From contig JAJHQJ010000009.1 of the NCBI GenBank assembly GCA_020833415.1, positions 1-39,298 of the forward strand: a stretch of DNA of 39,298 bases, read 5' to 3'. The position numbers were made by a program, and so were the translations under genes. Positions 8,863-17,802 of this stretch are shown here, piece by piece (within the stretch, counting starts at the first letter, position 1; each line of letters begins with the position of its first letter). This DNA comes from Desulfurococcaceae archaeon. GTDB lineage: Archaea > Thermoproteota > Thermoprotei_A > Sulfolobales > NBVN01. The notes below the pieces were generated by a model. The model was not told the DNA's origin. It did no database searches and saw only the letters and a program-made list of their open reading frames with translations.

Positions 8863-9328
8863 CATGTTTATGGGTTTAGGAAGTCGCTTCTATCTGGGCC
8901 CGCGCCGCCCTACGAGCCGGTTACCTCCCCCGAGGTGATTCGGGTCGTTGAGGGCCTAGTACTCCCCGAGGTGGTTACTGGCGATCTTGTCTCTAGGTTT
9001 GTTCGGGGGGCTGTCCGCCTAGGTACCTGGATATTCCACACCCTAGTAGAGACGACCCTGGGGATGGTGTACGCCATAGTTAGGAGGGTGGATGCCCAGC
9101 TAAGACTACGCGGTAGGAGCCTGGGAGGAGGGGCGAGGCCCTACTCTCAGTAGCAATACTAGCGGTATCCATAGTTACAGCTCAAGCGGGTCTCGTGGCC
9201 CTAGTAGCAGCTGGGTACGGGACGATGGCGTGGGTGTTCTTCGTAGTCTACTTCGTACCCTAATCACGGTCGGACTCATCAGGTTGGCCAGGCCTAACTG
9301 GATGAGGGAGTTCTGGGCTAGAGCCTAG
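8863..9328 (+). pseudogene. Frame-broken remnant of a membrane-protein C-terminus (possibly an NuoL/MrpD/Hyf-like subunit)
   Basis: Coding-like peptides in three successive frames: FRKSLLSGPAPPYEPVTSPEVIRVVEGLVLPEVVTGDLVSRFVRGAVRLGTWIFHTLVETTLGMVYAIVRRVDAQLR, then ALLSVAILAVSIVTAQAGLVALVAAGYGTMAWVFFVVYFVP, then LITVGLIRLARPNWMREFWARA*. No intact ORF or N-terminal part. Confidence 0.5.
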
Positions 9329-9420
9329 ACCCCCCTTTCCCTCACGGTTCCCCGCTCTCTAACGAACTCACTACCGGGCTTATTTAGGCTTAGGCCTACG
9401 TAGTACCCAGGGGTGAGGGC

Positions 9421-10605
9421 TTGGGCTCGTCGCGTAGGGCTGTCCTAGTGTTCCTCCTCCTAGGTCTGGTCTCGCTGTTCGCCGACATGGTCTACGAGGG
9501 CGGTAGGTCCATTAGTGGGGCCTACCTAGCTGAGGTCGGGGCCCCGGCTGTAGCAGCAGCCATGATAGGTGTTGGTGAGTTCCTGGGCCTCGTCTTCAGG
9601 CTCGTATCGGGCTACGTTGCGACGGTATTTCACTCCTCAACGGTACTCTGGGGCTCGACGCTACTGGGCTACCTACTGACCTCGGTCAGTATCCCGGCTA
9701 TAGCTATCGCACCTACCTGGCACACCGTCGTAGCTCTCTACATAGCCGATAGGCTTGGTAAGGGGTTGAGGGCCCCCGCGAGGGATGTTATACTGGCCGA
9801 GGTCTCCGAGGGTATAGGTGTTGGTAAGGGGTTCGGGGTCCACGAGCTCCTAGACCAGCTGGGGGCCTTCGCCGGGCCGGTATTGGTTAGCGTACTCCTA
9901 GCCCTCTACGGGTATAGGGTGGCCTACCTCACCCTCCTAATCCCGGGTGCCGTAGCCGTACTGTTGGTAGCCACAGCGTGGCGGCTCTACCCAATCCTCA
10001 GGTCGACCTCCAGGGGTGGTGCTAGTTCTAGGACCCTCGTCTTCAGGGGGTACGGCCGCTCCTTCTGGCTCTACGTCGCGGCTACCAGTGCCCTAGCCCT
10101 AGGGTTCATGCACTGGTCCATAGCATCCTACTACCTCAAGGTCCGGGGTGCTGTAGGTGATGTAGAGATAGGCCTGATCTACGCGGTAGCTATGCTCGTC
10201 GACGCGCTCGTAGCTATACCCCTGGGGGCCCTCTTCGATAGGGTGGGCCTGAGGGCACTACTCCCAGTCCCAGCCCTAGTACCCGCGTTCGTAGTACTGG
10301 TGGCCTACGCACCGCGCGAGCTGCTGTACCTCTCGGCGGTACCCTGGGGTATCGTCATGTGCTCGGAGGAGAGCATCATGAGGGCCTCAATAGCTGTACT
10401 CGTAGAGCCCCCCAGGAGGCCCCTAGCGTACGGAGTCTTCGGACTGGTCTTCGGGTTAGCCTGGGCTATCGGGGGCTACGTATACACATCACTACTGGCG
10501 GAACCCCTCTACATGCTACTCTACGCGGTAGCCGCATCGGCGACCTCCCTCTACCTCTACGCACACCTAGCTAGGCACAGCCAGGGGGGACCGCGGGCTA
10601 GCTAG
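9421..10605 (+). CDS. MFS transporter
   Basis: TTG start; about 12 hydrophobic segments; DRLGKGLRAPARDVILAEVS and LGALFDRVGLRALLP-type MFS loops. Confidence 0.8.
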   Translation: MGSSRRAVLVFLLLGLVSLFADMVYEGGRSISGAYLAEVGAPAVAAAMIGVGEFLGLVFRLVSGYVATVFHSSTVLWGSTLLGYLLTSVSIPAIAIAPTWHTVVALYIADRLGKGLRAPARDVILAEVSEGIGVGKGFGVHELLDQLGAFAGPVLVSVLLALYGYRVAYLTLLIPGAVAVLLVATAWRLYPILRSTSRGGASSRTLVFRGYGRSFWLYVAATSALALGFMHWSIASYYLKVRGAVGDVEIGLIYAVAMLVDALVAIPLGALFDRVGLRALLPVPALVPAFVVLVAYAPRELLYLSAVPWGIVMCSEESIMRASIAVLVEPPRRPLAYGVFGLVFGLAWAIGGYVYTSLLAEPLYMLLYAVAASATSLYLYAHLARHSQGGPRAS

Positions 10606-10689
10606 GGGTCTACGTAGTCCCGGGGCTTGCTAGACTACTGAAAGGATTCAGGAGGACGCGGGGGTAGGGTCCCACTTCTAGGCTAGTTA

Positions 10690-11688
10690 GTCGTAGCCGA
10701 AGGCCCTGCCCTTCAGGATGAGGAGGTCGAGCAGGTGGTTCTACCCCATGCTTCTGAGGTGGCTTACCTCTATTACAGCCCTGAAGACCTCTAGTGGGGA
10801 GCCGAAGGCCTCGTAGAACGCGTCCGAGTAGTACCTCGAGAAGGTATCTAGGAGCCTTGTGAGGGCCTCGGCAACGGCCCCGGAGATCGGGGTGTCCAGG
10901 GGTGCTGGCTCGTAGTAGTCGACCCCCTTCAGTAGGGCTGTTGCGAAGTACCAAACGGTCTTAGCTATCTTCCTCCCCTTAACGGGGGATAGGGATGCCC
11001 CGGTGGAGGAGAAGGATGTGTGCAGTAGGTAGATACCCACGATCCTCTGGGGGAGCTTGGGGGTGTTCAGTAGGTCCAGGTCAACAACCCCGTAGCCGTG
11101 CCTGGTCACCTCGGATGAACCGACCCTAGCACCGTAGAGCTCCCCCACCCTGGGATCGAAGACGAGGACCCTGGTACCACCGTAGACCTCGAGGCCCCGG
11201 TCCCCGGGTCTTACGACGGTGTTCTCGGTGGACAGTACGTAGTAGCCGTGGGCTAGTGCTATAGCAGCTACACTACTCTTACCCGTATGGGGGTACCCGA
11301 GGAGTAGTACAGCCCTCTCTCCATCGCTAATAGCTACGGAGTCCGTGAGTAGTACGAGGCCCCTCCTAGCAAGGCCCCTAGCGGTAACCTGGAGTAGGAA
11401 GAAGACGGGGGACTCGTTTACGTAGGCCTCCGGTAGCCCCCCTCTTACCCTGTAGTAGTCCGGCTCGGCGGGGCTATCAGTAAACACCGCCGACTCGACT
11501 GCGAAGCCCTCACCTGGAAGCCACTCCACAACAGCTTGAGGGGTTTCAGAACAGCCTACCGGTCTAGCCGGGGGGAGGTACCTCCTGGAGAAGGTCGATG
11601 AGAGGGCTAGGAGGAGGCTATCCGGATCTCCGTACACGACTTTAACGAGGGCTCCGCAGAGGTCTAAGCATAGCTCTGAGCTAGGCAT
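10690..11688 (-). CDS. HPr-kinase-like P-loop protein with an in-frame UAG 17 codons before the next stop
   Basis: Walker A in LLGYPHTGKSSVAAIALAHGYYVLSTENTVV. The listed ORF stops at TAG (10743-10741), but the same frame continues NHLLDLLILKGRAFGYD then TAA. Confidence 0.6.
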
Positions 11689-11813
11689 GTGCGTAGCCCC
11701 CCACTAGAGCTCCGGGGGGATAAAAGTACCTGCGGCCCTCGGGGGTGTGTTACGCTAGTATGGTACTCCCCTAGAGTTATTAACCTACGCTTTAAGGATA
11801 CTCGGGTAGCTGT

Positions 11814-12956
11814 ATGAAGCTCTATGAGTACGAGAGTAAGGAGATAGCACTACGCTACGGTATCCCAGTCCCCCGTGGACGTGTTGCATCTAGCCCCGAC
11901 GAGGCTCAGCAGGTTGCTGGGGAGTTAGGTGCTGTAGTACTGAAGGCTCAGGTACTCGTTGGTGGTAGGGGGCTTGCTGGTGGTGTGAGGATTGCCGAGA
12001 GTCCGGAGGAGGCCTACGCTATCGCTAGGGATCTCCTATCTAGCAGTATTCGGGGTGAGAGGGTGGAGAGACTCCTCGTTGAGGAGAGGGTGTGTATAGG
12101 TAGGGAGCTCTACCTCTCCCTAACATTGGATAGGGCTGCCCGCAGGCTGGTCTACCTCATCTCTGAGATGGGTGGTGTTGAGATAGAGGAGCTGGCTAGG
12201 AGGTACCCGGAGAAGATCCACAGGGTATACGTTGACCCGGTAGTTGGGTATACGGACTACATGGCTAGGGAGGCTCTTAGAGTACTTAACCTCCCGTGGA
12301 GCCTCCTACCGGAGGTTGCCAAGATCATGGGAGCTATGTTCAGGATCGCGATGGACTACGACGCCGAGCTTGTAGAGTTCAACCCACTAGCACTAACGTG
12401 TGATGGAAGGCTCGTCGCTTTAGATGCGAAGGTCATTGTCGACGATAACGCGCTGTTTAGGCGTCCAGAGCTTCAGAGACTCTACGGGAGGGATATGAGT
12501 GATTATGAGAGGAGGGCTAGGGAGCTTGGCTTTAGCTACGTTGAGCTTGACGGGGATATAGGGGTTATATGCAATGGTGCCGGCCTTACGATGGCTACAA
12601 TGGACTCCATACTCTACTTCGGTGGTAGACCAGCTAACTTCCTCGACCTCGGGGGTGGGGCGTCTAGTGAGAGGGTTAGGGAGGCTGCTAAGCTCATGCT
12701 TACCCACCCTAGGGTTAGGGTACTACTAGTCAACATATTCGGAGGTATAACGAGGTGTGATGAGGTTGCTAGGGGGATTGTAGAGGCTACCAAGGAGGTG
12801 GGGGTCTCGAAACCTATCGTTGTTAGAATGCTCGGTACTAATGAGGAGGAGGGTAGGAGGATACTCACTGAGTACGGGATGCAGGCGTTTAGTGAGATGG
12901 ATGAGGCTGTAAGGAGAGCTATTGAGATAGCTAGGCAGATCTCCTCAGCTGGGTAG
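11814..12956 (+). CDS. sucC: Succinyl-CoA synthetase (ADP-forming) beta subunit
   Basis: MKLYEYESKEIALRYGIPVPRG; VLKAQVLVGGRGLAGG; GAGLTMATMDSILYFGGRPANFLDLGGGAS; VLLVNIFGGITRCDEVARGI. Confidence 0.95.
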   Translation: MKLYEYESKEIALRYGIPVPRGRVASSPDEAQQVAGELGAVVLKAQVLVGGRGLAGGVRIAESPEEAYAIARDLLSSSIRGERVERLLVEERVCIGRELYLSLTLDRAARRLVYLISEMGGVEIEELARRYPEKIHRVYVDPVVGYTDYMAREALRVLNLPWSLLPEVAKIMGAMFRIAMDYDAELVEFNPLALTCDGRLVALDAKVIVDDNALFRRPELQRLYGRDMSDYERRARELGFSYVELDGDIGVICNGAGLTMATMDSILYFGGRPANFLDLGGGASSERVREAAKLMLTHPRVRVLLVNIFGGITRCDEVARGIVEATKEVGVSKPIVVRMLGTNEEEGRRILTEYGMQAFSEMDEAVRRAIEIARQISSAG

Positions 12957-12968
12957 GGGTGGTGCTCT

Positions 12969-13847
12969 GTGGGTATACTCGTAAACTCCTTAACGAGGGT
13001 CGTAGTCCAGGGGATAACAGGTAGGGAGGGTAGCTTCCACACTAAGCTAATGCTCGAGTACGGGACGAGGATAGTTGCCGGTACATCACCCGGTAAGGGA
13101 GGTACCTACGTACACGGAGTACCGGTGTATAACAGTATCTACGAGGCTGTAGGGGAGCAGGGACCTGTAGATGCCTCGGTGGTGTTCGTCCCGGCGAGGT
13201 TCGCCCCGGATGCTATATACGAGGCTATCGACCACGGGTTGAGGGTTATCGTAGTGATAACTGAGGGTATACCGCTACACGATGAGGTTAGGTTCGTTAA
13301 CTACGCAAGGAGTAGGGGGGTGGCCCTAGTAGGCCCTAACTGCCCTGGAGTTATAACTGTTGGTGAGGCTAAGCTAGGTATTATGCCTAGCCACGTATTC
13401 AGGAGAGGCTACGTAGGGGTCGTATCTAGGAGCGGGACGCTAACCTATGAGATCGTTAGGGAGCTTACTAAGAGAGGCTACGGAGTGTCAACAGCTGTTG
13501 GTATAGGGGGAGACCCGGTAACGGGGCTAGACTTCGTAGACGTGTACAGCATGTTCCTTCAGGACCCGGAGACGAGGGCTGTTGTACTGATAGGTGAGAT
13601 AGGTGGGGATGCTGAGGAGAGGTTCGCAAGCTACTACAGTAAGCTAGCCCAGAGGAAGCCCGTAGTCGCCTACGTAGCTGGGAGGACGGCCCCGCCGGGG
13701 AAGAGGATGGGTCACGCGGGAGCAATAATATCGATGGGTCTAGGAGATTACTCATCGAAGAGGAAGGCCCTGGAGGGTGCGGGTATTCCAGTAGCTGAGA
13801 CACCATCTCAGGTACCTCTACTACTAGAGAAGGTCCTCGAAAGGTAA
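12969..13847 (+). CDS. sucD: Succinyl-CoA synthetase alpha subunit
   Basis: VVQGITGREGSFHTKLMLEYGTRIVAGTSPGKGG; LVGPNCPGVITVGEAKLGIMP; VGIGGDPVTGLDFVD; GHAGAIISMG. Confidence 0.95.
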   Translation: MGILVNSLTRVVVQGITGREGSFHTKLMLEYGTRIVAGTSPGKGGTYVHGVPVYNSIYEAVGEQGPVDASVVFVPARFAPDAIYEAIDHGLRVIVVITEGIPLHDEVRFVNYARSRGVALVGPNCPGVITVGEAKLGIMPSHVFRRGYVGVVSRSGTLTYEIVRELTKRGYGVSTAVGIGGDPVTGLDFVDVYSMFLQDPETRAVVLIGEIGGDAEERFASYYSKLAQRKPVVAYVAGRTAPPGKRMGHAGAIISMGLGDYSSKRKALEGAGIPVAETPSQVPLLLEKVLER

Positions 13848-13920
13848 CCTCCAAGTACTTGAGGAGGCCGGGTGAGACCCTTAAAAGGGGGAGGTAGGAT
13901 ATTACGAGGTTGTCGGTAGG

Positions 13921-14096
13921 TTTAAATAGGTGTAGATAGCTGTGACCACCTGGTAAACCCATTTTCTTATTTCTTAGATGATCTGCTCTGCAATGACTCG
14001 GAAGCCCGGGTGGAAGCCCCGTGGCGTTGGGCTCTACCGGGGCCCGGGGGTGTGGGTGAGGCTGGGAACCAACACCAAGACCTAACTCCACTAACG
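13921..14096 (+). ncRNA. Candidate structured RNA resembling the 3' end of an IS200/IS605-IS1341 tnpB/omega-RNA (orphan; no tnpB in window)
   Basis: TATA-like tttaaata at 13921-13928. Nested GC stems: GCCCCGTGG/CTACCGGGGC (14016-14024 with 14034-14043) inside CCCGGG/CCCGGG. Terminal hairpin GGTGT..GGGTGAGGCTGGGAACC..ACACC (14049-14076), followed by a potential guide stretch. Confidence 0.4.
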
Positions 14097-14138
14097 GAAG
14101 CGCATGTACGCACGGATACTGTCGAGTACTGTTAGTGG
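14088..14138. repeat. 8-bp inverted repeat CCACTAAC (14088-14095) / GTTAGTGG (14131-14138)
   Basis: Exact reverse complements flanking 35 nt just before the frdA stop codon. Could be a terminator or structural element between convergent genes. Confidence 0.5.
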
Positions 14139-14145
14139 GAAAGCA

Positions 14146-15801
14146 CTACAGCTTAATAACCCTCCTTAGTACCGCCTCACCCCTGTAGTCGGGTAGTAGT
14201 ATAGGTGCTCTCCTGGACTCAGGTACTCCTAGAAGCTTCAGCTCCTCGGTAAAGCTCTCGAGGTGTTTAAGCGATACCCTGGGTTTAGGTAATCTCTTCA
14301 CCAGTCTAGATACTTCGATACCAGCCCTCCTACCGAATACGAAGATATCCGCAGTAGAATTTCCTACAAGTCTGTTCTTCCCGTGAATACCTCCGGTAAC
14401 CTCACCGGCTGCTAGGAGGCCGCCGAGGGGCTCGCCTGAGGGTCTTAGTACGTGGGTCCACTCATCGATTAGTACCCCACCGTTCTGGTAGTGTAGGGTT
14501 GGGTACGTAAGTATAGGCTCTACAGTTATGTCTATACCGTGCCTTAGGAACATCCTGTAGAGTGCTGGGAGTTCCCTCCTAATCGTACCAGAACCCTTCA
14601 ACATATCTATTACCGGGGTATCCAGCCACACACCACAGGTACCCGTTGGGGTTATAATGCCCCTACCCTCGGTACACTCCCTTATAATGGCCGAGGCCAC
14701 TACGTCTCTGGGTTCGAGCTCGTATACGAACCTCTGCCCCTTAGTGTTTACGAGCTGACCACCAATACTCCTAGTCTTCTCAGGTATGAGCTCGCCGAGT
14801 ATTGCCTCAGGCCAGGCAACTCCCGTTGGGTGGTACTGGAGCGTGTCTAGGTCTACTAAGCCTGCACCGACCCTGTAGGCTAGTACTAGGCCATCACCTG
14901 TAGCACCGTAGTGGTTAGTTGTGGGGAAGCCGGCTATGTGTAGCCTACCGATACCACCCGTAGCTAGTACGGTAACCTTACTACGTACAACTCTGTACTC
15001 CCCGGTATCGAGGTTTAGGAGTACTGCACCACTTACGGCACCGGTCTCGGGGTCGGTAAGTAGTTCTATAGCTGAGTGGAACTCCAGTACCGGGATCCCG
15101 AGGGCTCTTACCTCATCCTTCAGTACCCTCATAACCTCGAGACCTGTGTAGTCACCGCAGCAGTGTAGTCTAGGTCTCGACGCGCCACCACCTGAGAGTC
15201 TCTCCAGGTCTTCACCAACACGGCTCCACCTAACGCCGAGCCCCTCAAGCCACTTTATCACTAGGGGAGCCTCCTCGGCGAGGACCCTCACGAGCCTGGG
15301 GTTATTCGTGAAGTGAGCCCCTGCGAGGGTGTCTAGGTAGTGTATTACGGGGCTATCGTCAGGTCCTGTAGCTGCCTGGGTACCGCTCTGGTACTTTACG
15401 GTATTGCTATCCCCGAGTCTGAGCTTCGTTGCTATTAGAATACCTGTAGGGTCTACACCCTCCTCAACAGCCCACCAGGCAGCAGCTAGTCCAGCACCGC
15501 CCGAGCCCACGATCAGTACATCTACATCGTAGTCTACGTGGTCTAGGTCTACCTCACCGGGTCTAACAAGGGGCCAGGACTCCAGTAGGTCAGCTATCGT
15601 AGAGTACATCACCATTCCCTTACACGGCCCGACCCCGAGGGCCCTCTTTAGCTCAGGCTTGTAGTCCGGGTGCCAGGCCCTTACTATACTCTCCCTCTCG
15701 TCGAGGGTCAGGCGCCGAGGTGGGGGTGCTCTAAGCCTCTCCCTACGGGTCTCCTCAACTACCTCAATAGCCTTCCTAAGCTCCGGTGGGTACCCGCTCA
15801 C
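14146..15801 (-). CDS. Fumarate reductase / succinate dehydrogenase flavoprotein, TfrA-like
   Basis: VDVLIVGSGGAGLAAAWWAVEEG; KYQSGTQAATGPDDSP; HYGATGDGLVLAYRVGAGLVDLDTLQYHPTG; TLHYQNGGVLID; GGIHGKNRLVGNSTADIFVFGRRAG. Confidence 0.9.
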   Translation of the reverse strand: MSGYPPELRKAIEVVEETRRERLRAPPPRRLTLDERESIVRAWHPDYKPELKRALGVGPCKGMVMYSTIADLLESWPLVRPGEVDLDHVDYDVDVLIVGSGGAGLAAAWWAVEEGVDPTGILIATKLRLGDSNTVKYQSGTQAATGPDDSPVIHYLDTLAGAHFTNNPRLVRVLAEEAPLVIKWLEGLGVRWSRVGEDLERLSGGGASRPRLHCCGDYTGLEVMRVLKDEVRALGIPVLEFHSAIELLTDPETGAVSGAVLLNLDTGEYRVVRSKVTVLATGGIGRLHIAGFPTTNHYGATGDGLVLAYRVGAGLVDLDTLQYHPTGVAWPEAILGELIPEKTRSIGGQLVNTKGQRFVYELEPRDVVASAIIRECTEGRGIITPTGTCGVWLDTPVIDMLKGSGTIRRELPALYRMFLRHGIDITVEPILTYPTLHYQNGGVLIDEWTHVLRPSGEPLGGLLAAGEVTGGIHGKNRLVGNSTADIFVFGRRAGIEVSRLVKRLPKPRVSLKHLESFTEELKLLGVPESRRAPILLPDYRGEAVLRRVIKL

Positions 15802-16542
15802 CTACCCCACCTCTAGGGACTGAGGTAAACGACCTGTCTTCAGGAACTCCTCGTAGACTCTCCTAACCTCGCTAGTGGGCGTTGAGAGTAGCTTCTCAAA
15901 GACCTTGCCGTACTTACCACTCTCGATCTCCCTAACCCTCTCCTCCAAGGACTTCGACCTCGGTGTGTAGTAGAGACCTACGACCCTCCCTACAAGCCTG
16001 AACACCGGTGGGTGCCTTATCTCAGCTGGACACCTCAGACTACAGAGTCCGCAGGAGATGCAGTCGAAGGTTAGCTCCGCAGCCTTCTTAAGGTCCCCCC
16101 GTAGGATTGCCTGGATGGCGTCCATGGGGCTAAGCCCCTGTGGACAGGCCTTAGAGCACGCATTGCAGCTTACACACCTCGAGATCTCGGGGTACAGCTT
16201 GAGTACGTAACCTGGGTCTGGTCTAAGCTCACCCCTCTTAGGTACGTACTCCACGAGGGGGACGTAGGGTACTAAACTAATGTACATACCGTCCACTACG
16301 GCCGTCTGGCATGCTAGACCTACCCTAATCTTGTAGTCCCCGGGGAGTCTGTAGACTACCGGACACGCGCCGCAGAAGCCACCCCTACAGCCAGCACCAC
16401 GTGTAAACCTAAACCCAGCATACTCCAGGGCCTTCATTATCGTTAGGCCCTTGGGGACCCTGTAGGCCTCCCCGTTAAAGTATATGGTGAGGTATTCCCT
16501 TACTTGGTGAGCTCCCTCAATACCCGAGGTCAAGTCCCCCAC
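15802..16542 (-). CDS. Fumarate reductase iron-sulfur subunit, TfrB N-terminal-like
   Basis: [2Fe-2S] ligands GCRGGFCGACPVVY...LACQ; two 4Fe-4S-type motifs CVSCNACSKACP and CISCGLCSLRCP. Confidence 0.88.
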   Translation of the reverse strand: MGDLTSGIEGAHQVREYLTIYFNGEAYRVPKGLTIMKALEYAGFRFTRGAGCRGGFCGACPVVYRLPGDYKIRVGLACQTAVVDGMYISLVPYVPLVEYVPKRGELRPDPGYVLKLYPEISRCVSCNACSKACPQGLSPMDAIQAILRGDLKKAAELTFDCISCGLCSLRCPAEIRHPPVFRLVGRVVGLYYTPRSKSLEERVREIESGKYGKVFEKLLSTPTSEVRRVYEEFLKTGRLPQSLEVG

Positions 16543-16566
16543 CTAGAGTACCTCCTGGTAAACAAT

Positions 16567-17413
16567 TTAAGTCTCACCCCTCAGGGAGGCGACGACCTTC
16601 AGAGTTTCCGGACTTACCGCCTCACGTAGATTAGCTGCGTAGGCTACGAGCTCGGATAGGTGGACTACCTTTAGGTTTGTGTACCTTCTTAGGTTGTAGA
16701 GGCATAGTGGGCAAGGCGTTACAACTATGTCCGCACCGCTACTAGCAATACTCCGGGCTATCCTCTCAGTATTCCCTCTAACGATAGCGGGCTCTGCGAG
16801 TACGTGGAAGGAGCCGCAGCAGTACGTCCTATACGGGTACCTCACGGGTACCGCACCTAGGGCCTCCACAATTCTCTCGATTACCTGCGGATTGTCGGGG
16901 TTATCTACAGCTACGGCCCTCGGTCTTAGTAGCATACAGCCGTAGTAGGCCGCTACCCTAACCCCCCTCAACCTACCCTCCGCTAGCTTAGCTACATCGC
17001 TAAGCCTAGCTGAGATTACCTCGACTAGGTGAAGTACCCTAAGCCCCCCGCGGTACGGTTCGAGCTCGTCTCTCAGGTAGTCGGCTACCCTTACGTACTC
17101 ACCCGGTCTACTCACAGGTAGTTGCTCAGCCTGCCTCAGGGTATTGTAGCAGAAGGGGCAGGAGGTGACTACGGAGTCCGCTCCTAGTTCACGCGACTGT
17201 CTGTAGGCTACTGAAAGAGTTCTGAGGGAGGATACGTACTTTACGTGCTCCAGGGCTGTAGCACCGGGGAAGCCTCCGCAGCAGTACCAACTCGAGATCT
17301 CGACGACCCTATAGCCGAGAGCTGCGAGTAGTGCTAGGGAGGACCTCTCAACCTCGCTGAAGTCCCTCTTCACGGAGCAGCCGGGGTAGTAGAGTAGGGT
17401 CTGCGTAGGCCAT
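16567..17413 (-). CDS. hdrB: HdrB-like heterodisulfide reductase subunit (two CCG domains); apparent +1 frame disruption just after the coupled ATG
   Basis: The listed ORF starts at GTG 17373, but the same frame upstream encodes LLYYPGCS, giving CX31CC with ISSWYCCGG. ATG at 17413 overlaps the hdrC stop (TGATG) but lies in another frame. Second motif: YYGCMLLRP...TYCCGSF...CPLC. Confidence 0.85.
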
Positions 17414-17802
17414 CACCCCGTCGACTTACGGGAGTAGGTAACGAGTAGTATTGAGGGGGTAGTCTCATCGATAGGTAGCTGACTATATGCCCTAGGCTCA
17501 ACACCGTTCTTAAGGGCTAACTGCCTTAGGGTCTCGACTACGAGGCCTGGAGCCACATCACGTGGACACTTATCTACACAGGTCATACAGGACACGCATA
17601 TCCATATGGACCTCAGCTTAGGTAGCTCAACACCACCTAGCTGTACGGCTCTAACTAGAGCTGCTGGGTGTAGGTCCATGAAGCTGGCAACAGGGCATAC
17701 AGCTGTACATAGACCGCACTGCATACAGGCGGTTACCTCCCTCCCGGTGTACTCCCTGATGAGTTCCCTAAGCTCTCTCGGGGTAAGCCTCAACCCTGCC
17801 AC
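17413..17802 (-). CDS. hdrC: HdrC-like iron-sulfur subunit
   Basis: CMQCGLCTAVCPVASFMDLHP and CVSCMTCVDKCPRDV; about 129 aa. Confidence 0.88.
   Translation of the reverse strand: MAGLRLTPRELRELIREYTGREVTACMQCGLCTAVCPVASFMDLHPAALVRAVQLGGVELPKLRSIWICVSCMTCVDKCPRDVAPGLVVETLRQLALKNGVEPRAYSQLPIDETTPSILLVTYSRKSTG

Noticed and set aside
10741-10743. Pyrrolysine at the UAG of the HPr-kinase-like gene
   Set aside because: A single TGG->TAG change or readthrough is simpler, and no pyl genes are visible in the window.
10610-10954. 114-aa minus-strand ORF
   Set aside because: Alternate frame of the HPr-kinase-like gene; Pro/Arg-rich with no family features.
12420-13042. Antisense ORFs opposite sucCD
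   Set aside because: Mirror of strong sense-strand coding, typical spurious antisense ORFs in high-GC archaeal DNA. The same reasoning covers the other short ORFs nested in genes.
13468-14091. 207-aa minus-strand ORF overlapping sucD
   Set aside because: Low-complexity Pro/Ser/Leu-rich translation antisense to a clear sucD and the structured RNA; no motifs.
13921-14096. Complete TnpB insertion sequence
   Set aside because: No RuvC/zinc-finger TnpB ORF or TnpA in either strand; only the 3'-end-like RNA element is present.
17413-17415. Selenocysteine at the hdrC UGA
   Set aside because: TGATG stop-start overlap and a 1-nt offset explain it better. The UGA is not at a position where I would expect Cys/Sec, and I could not identify a SECIS element.
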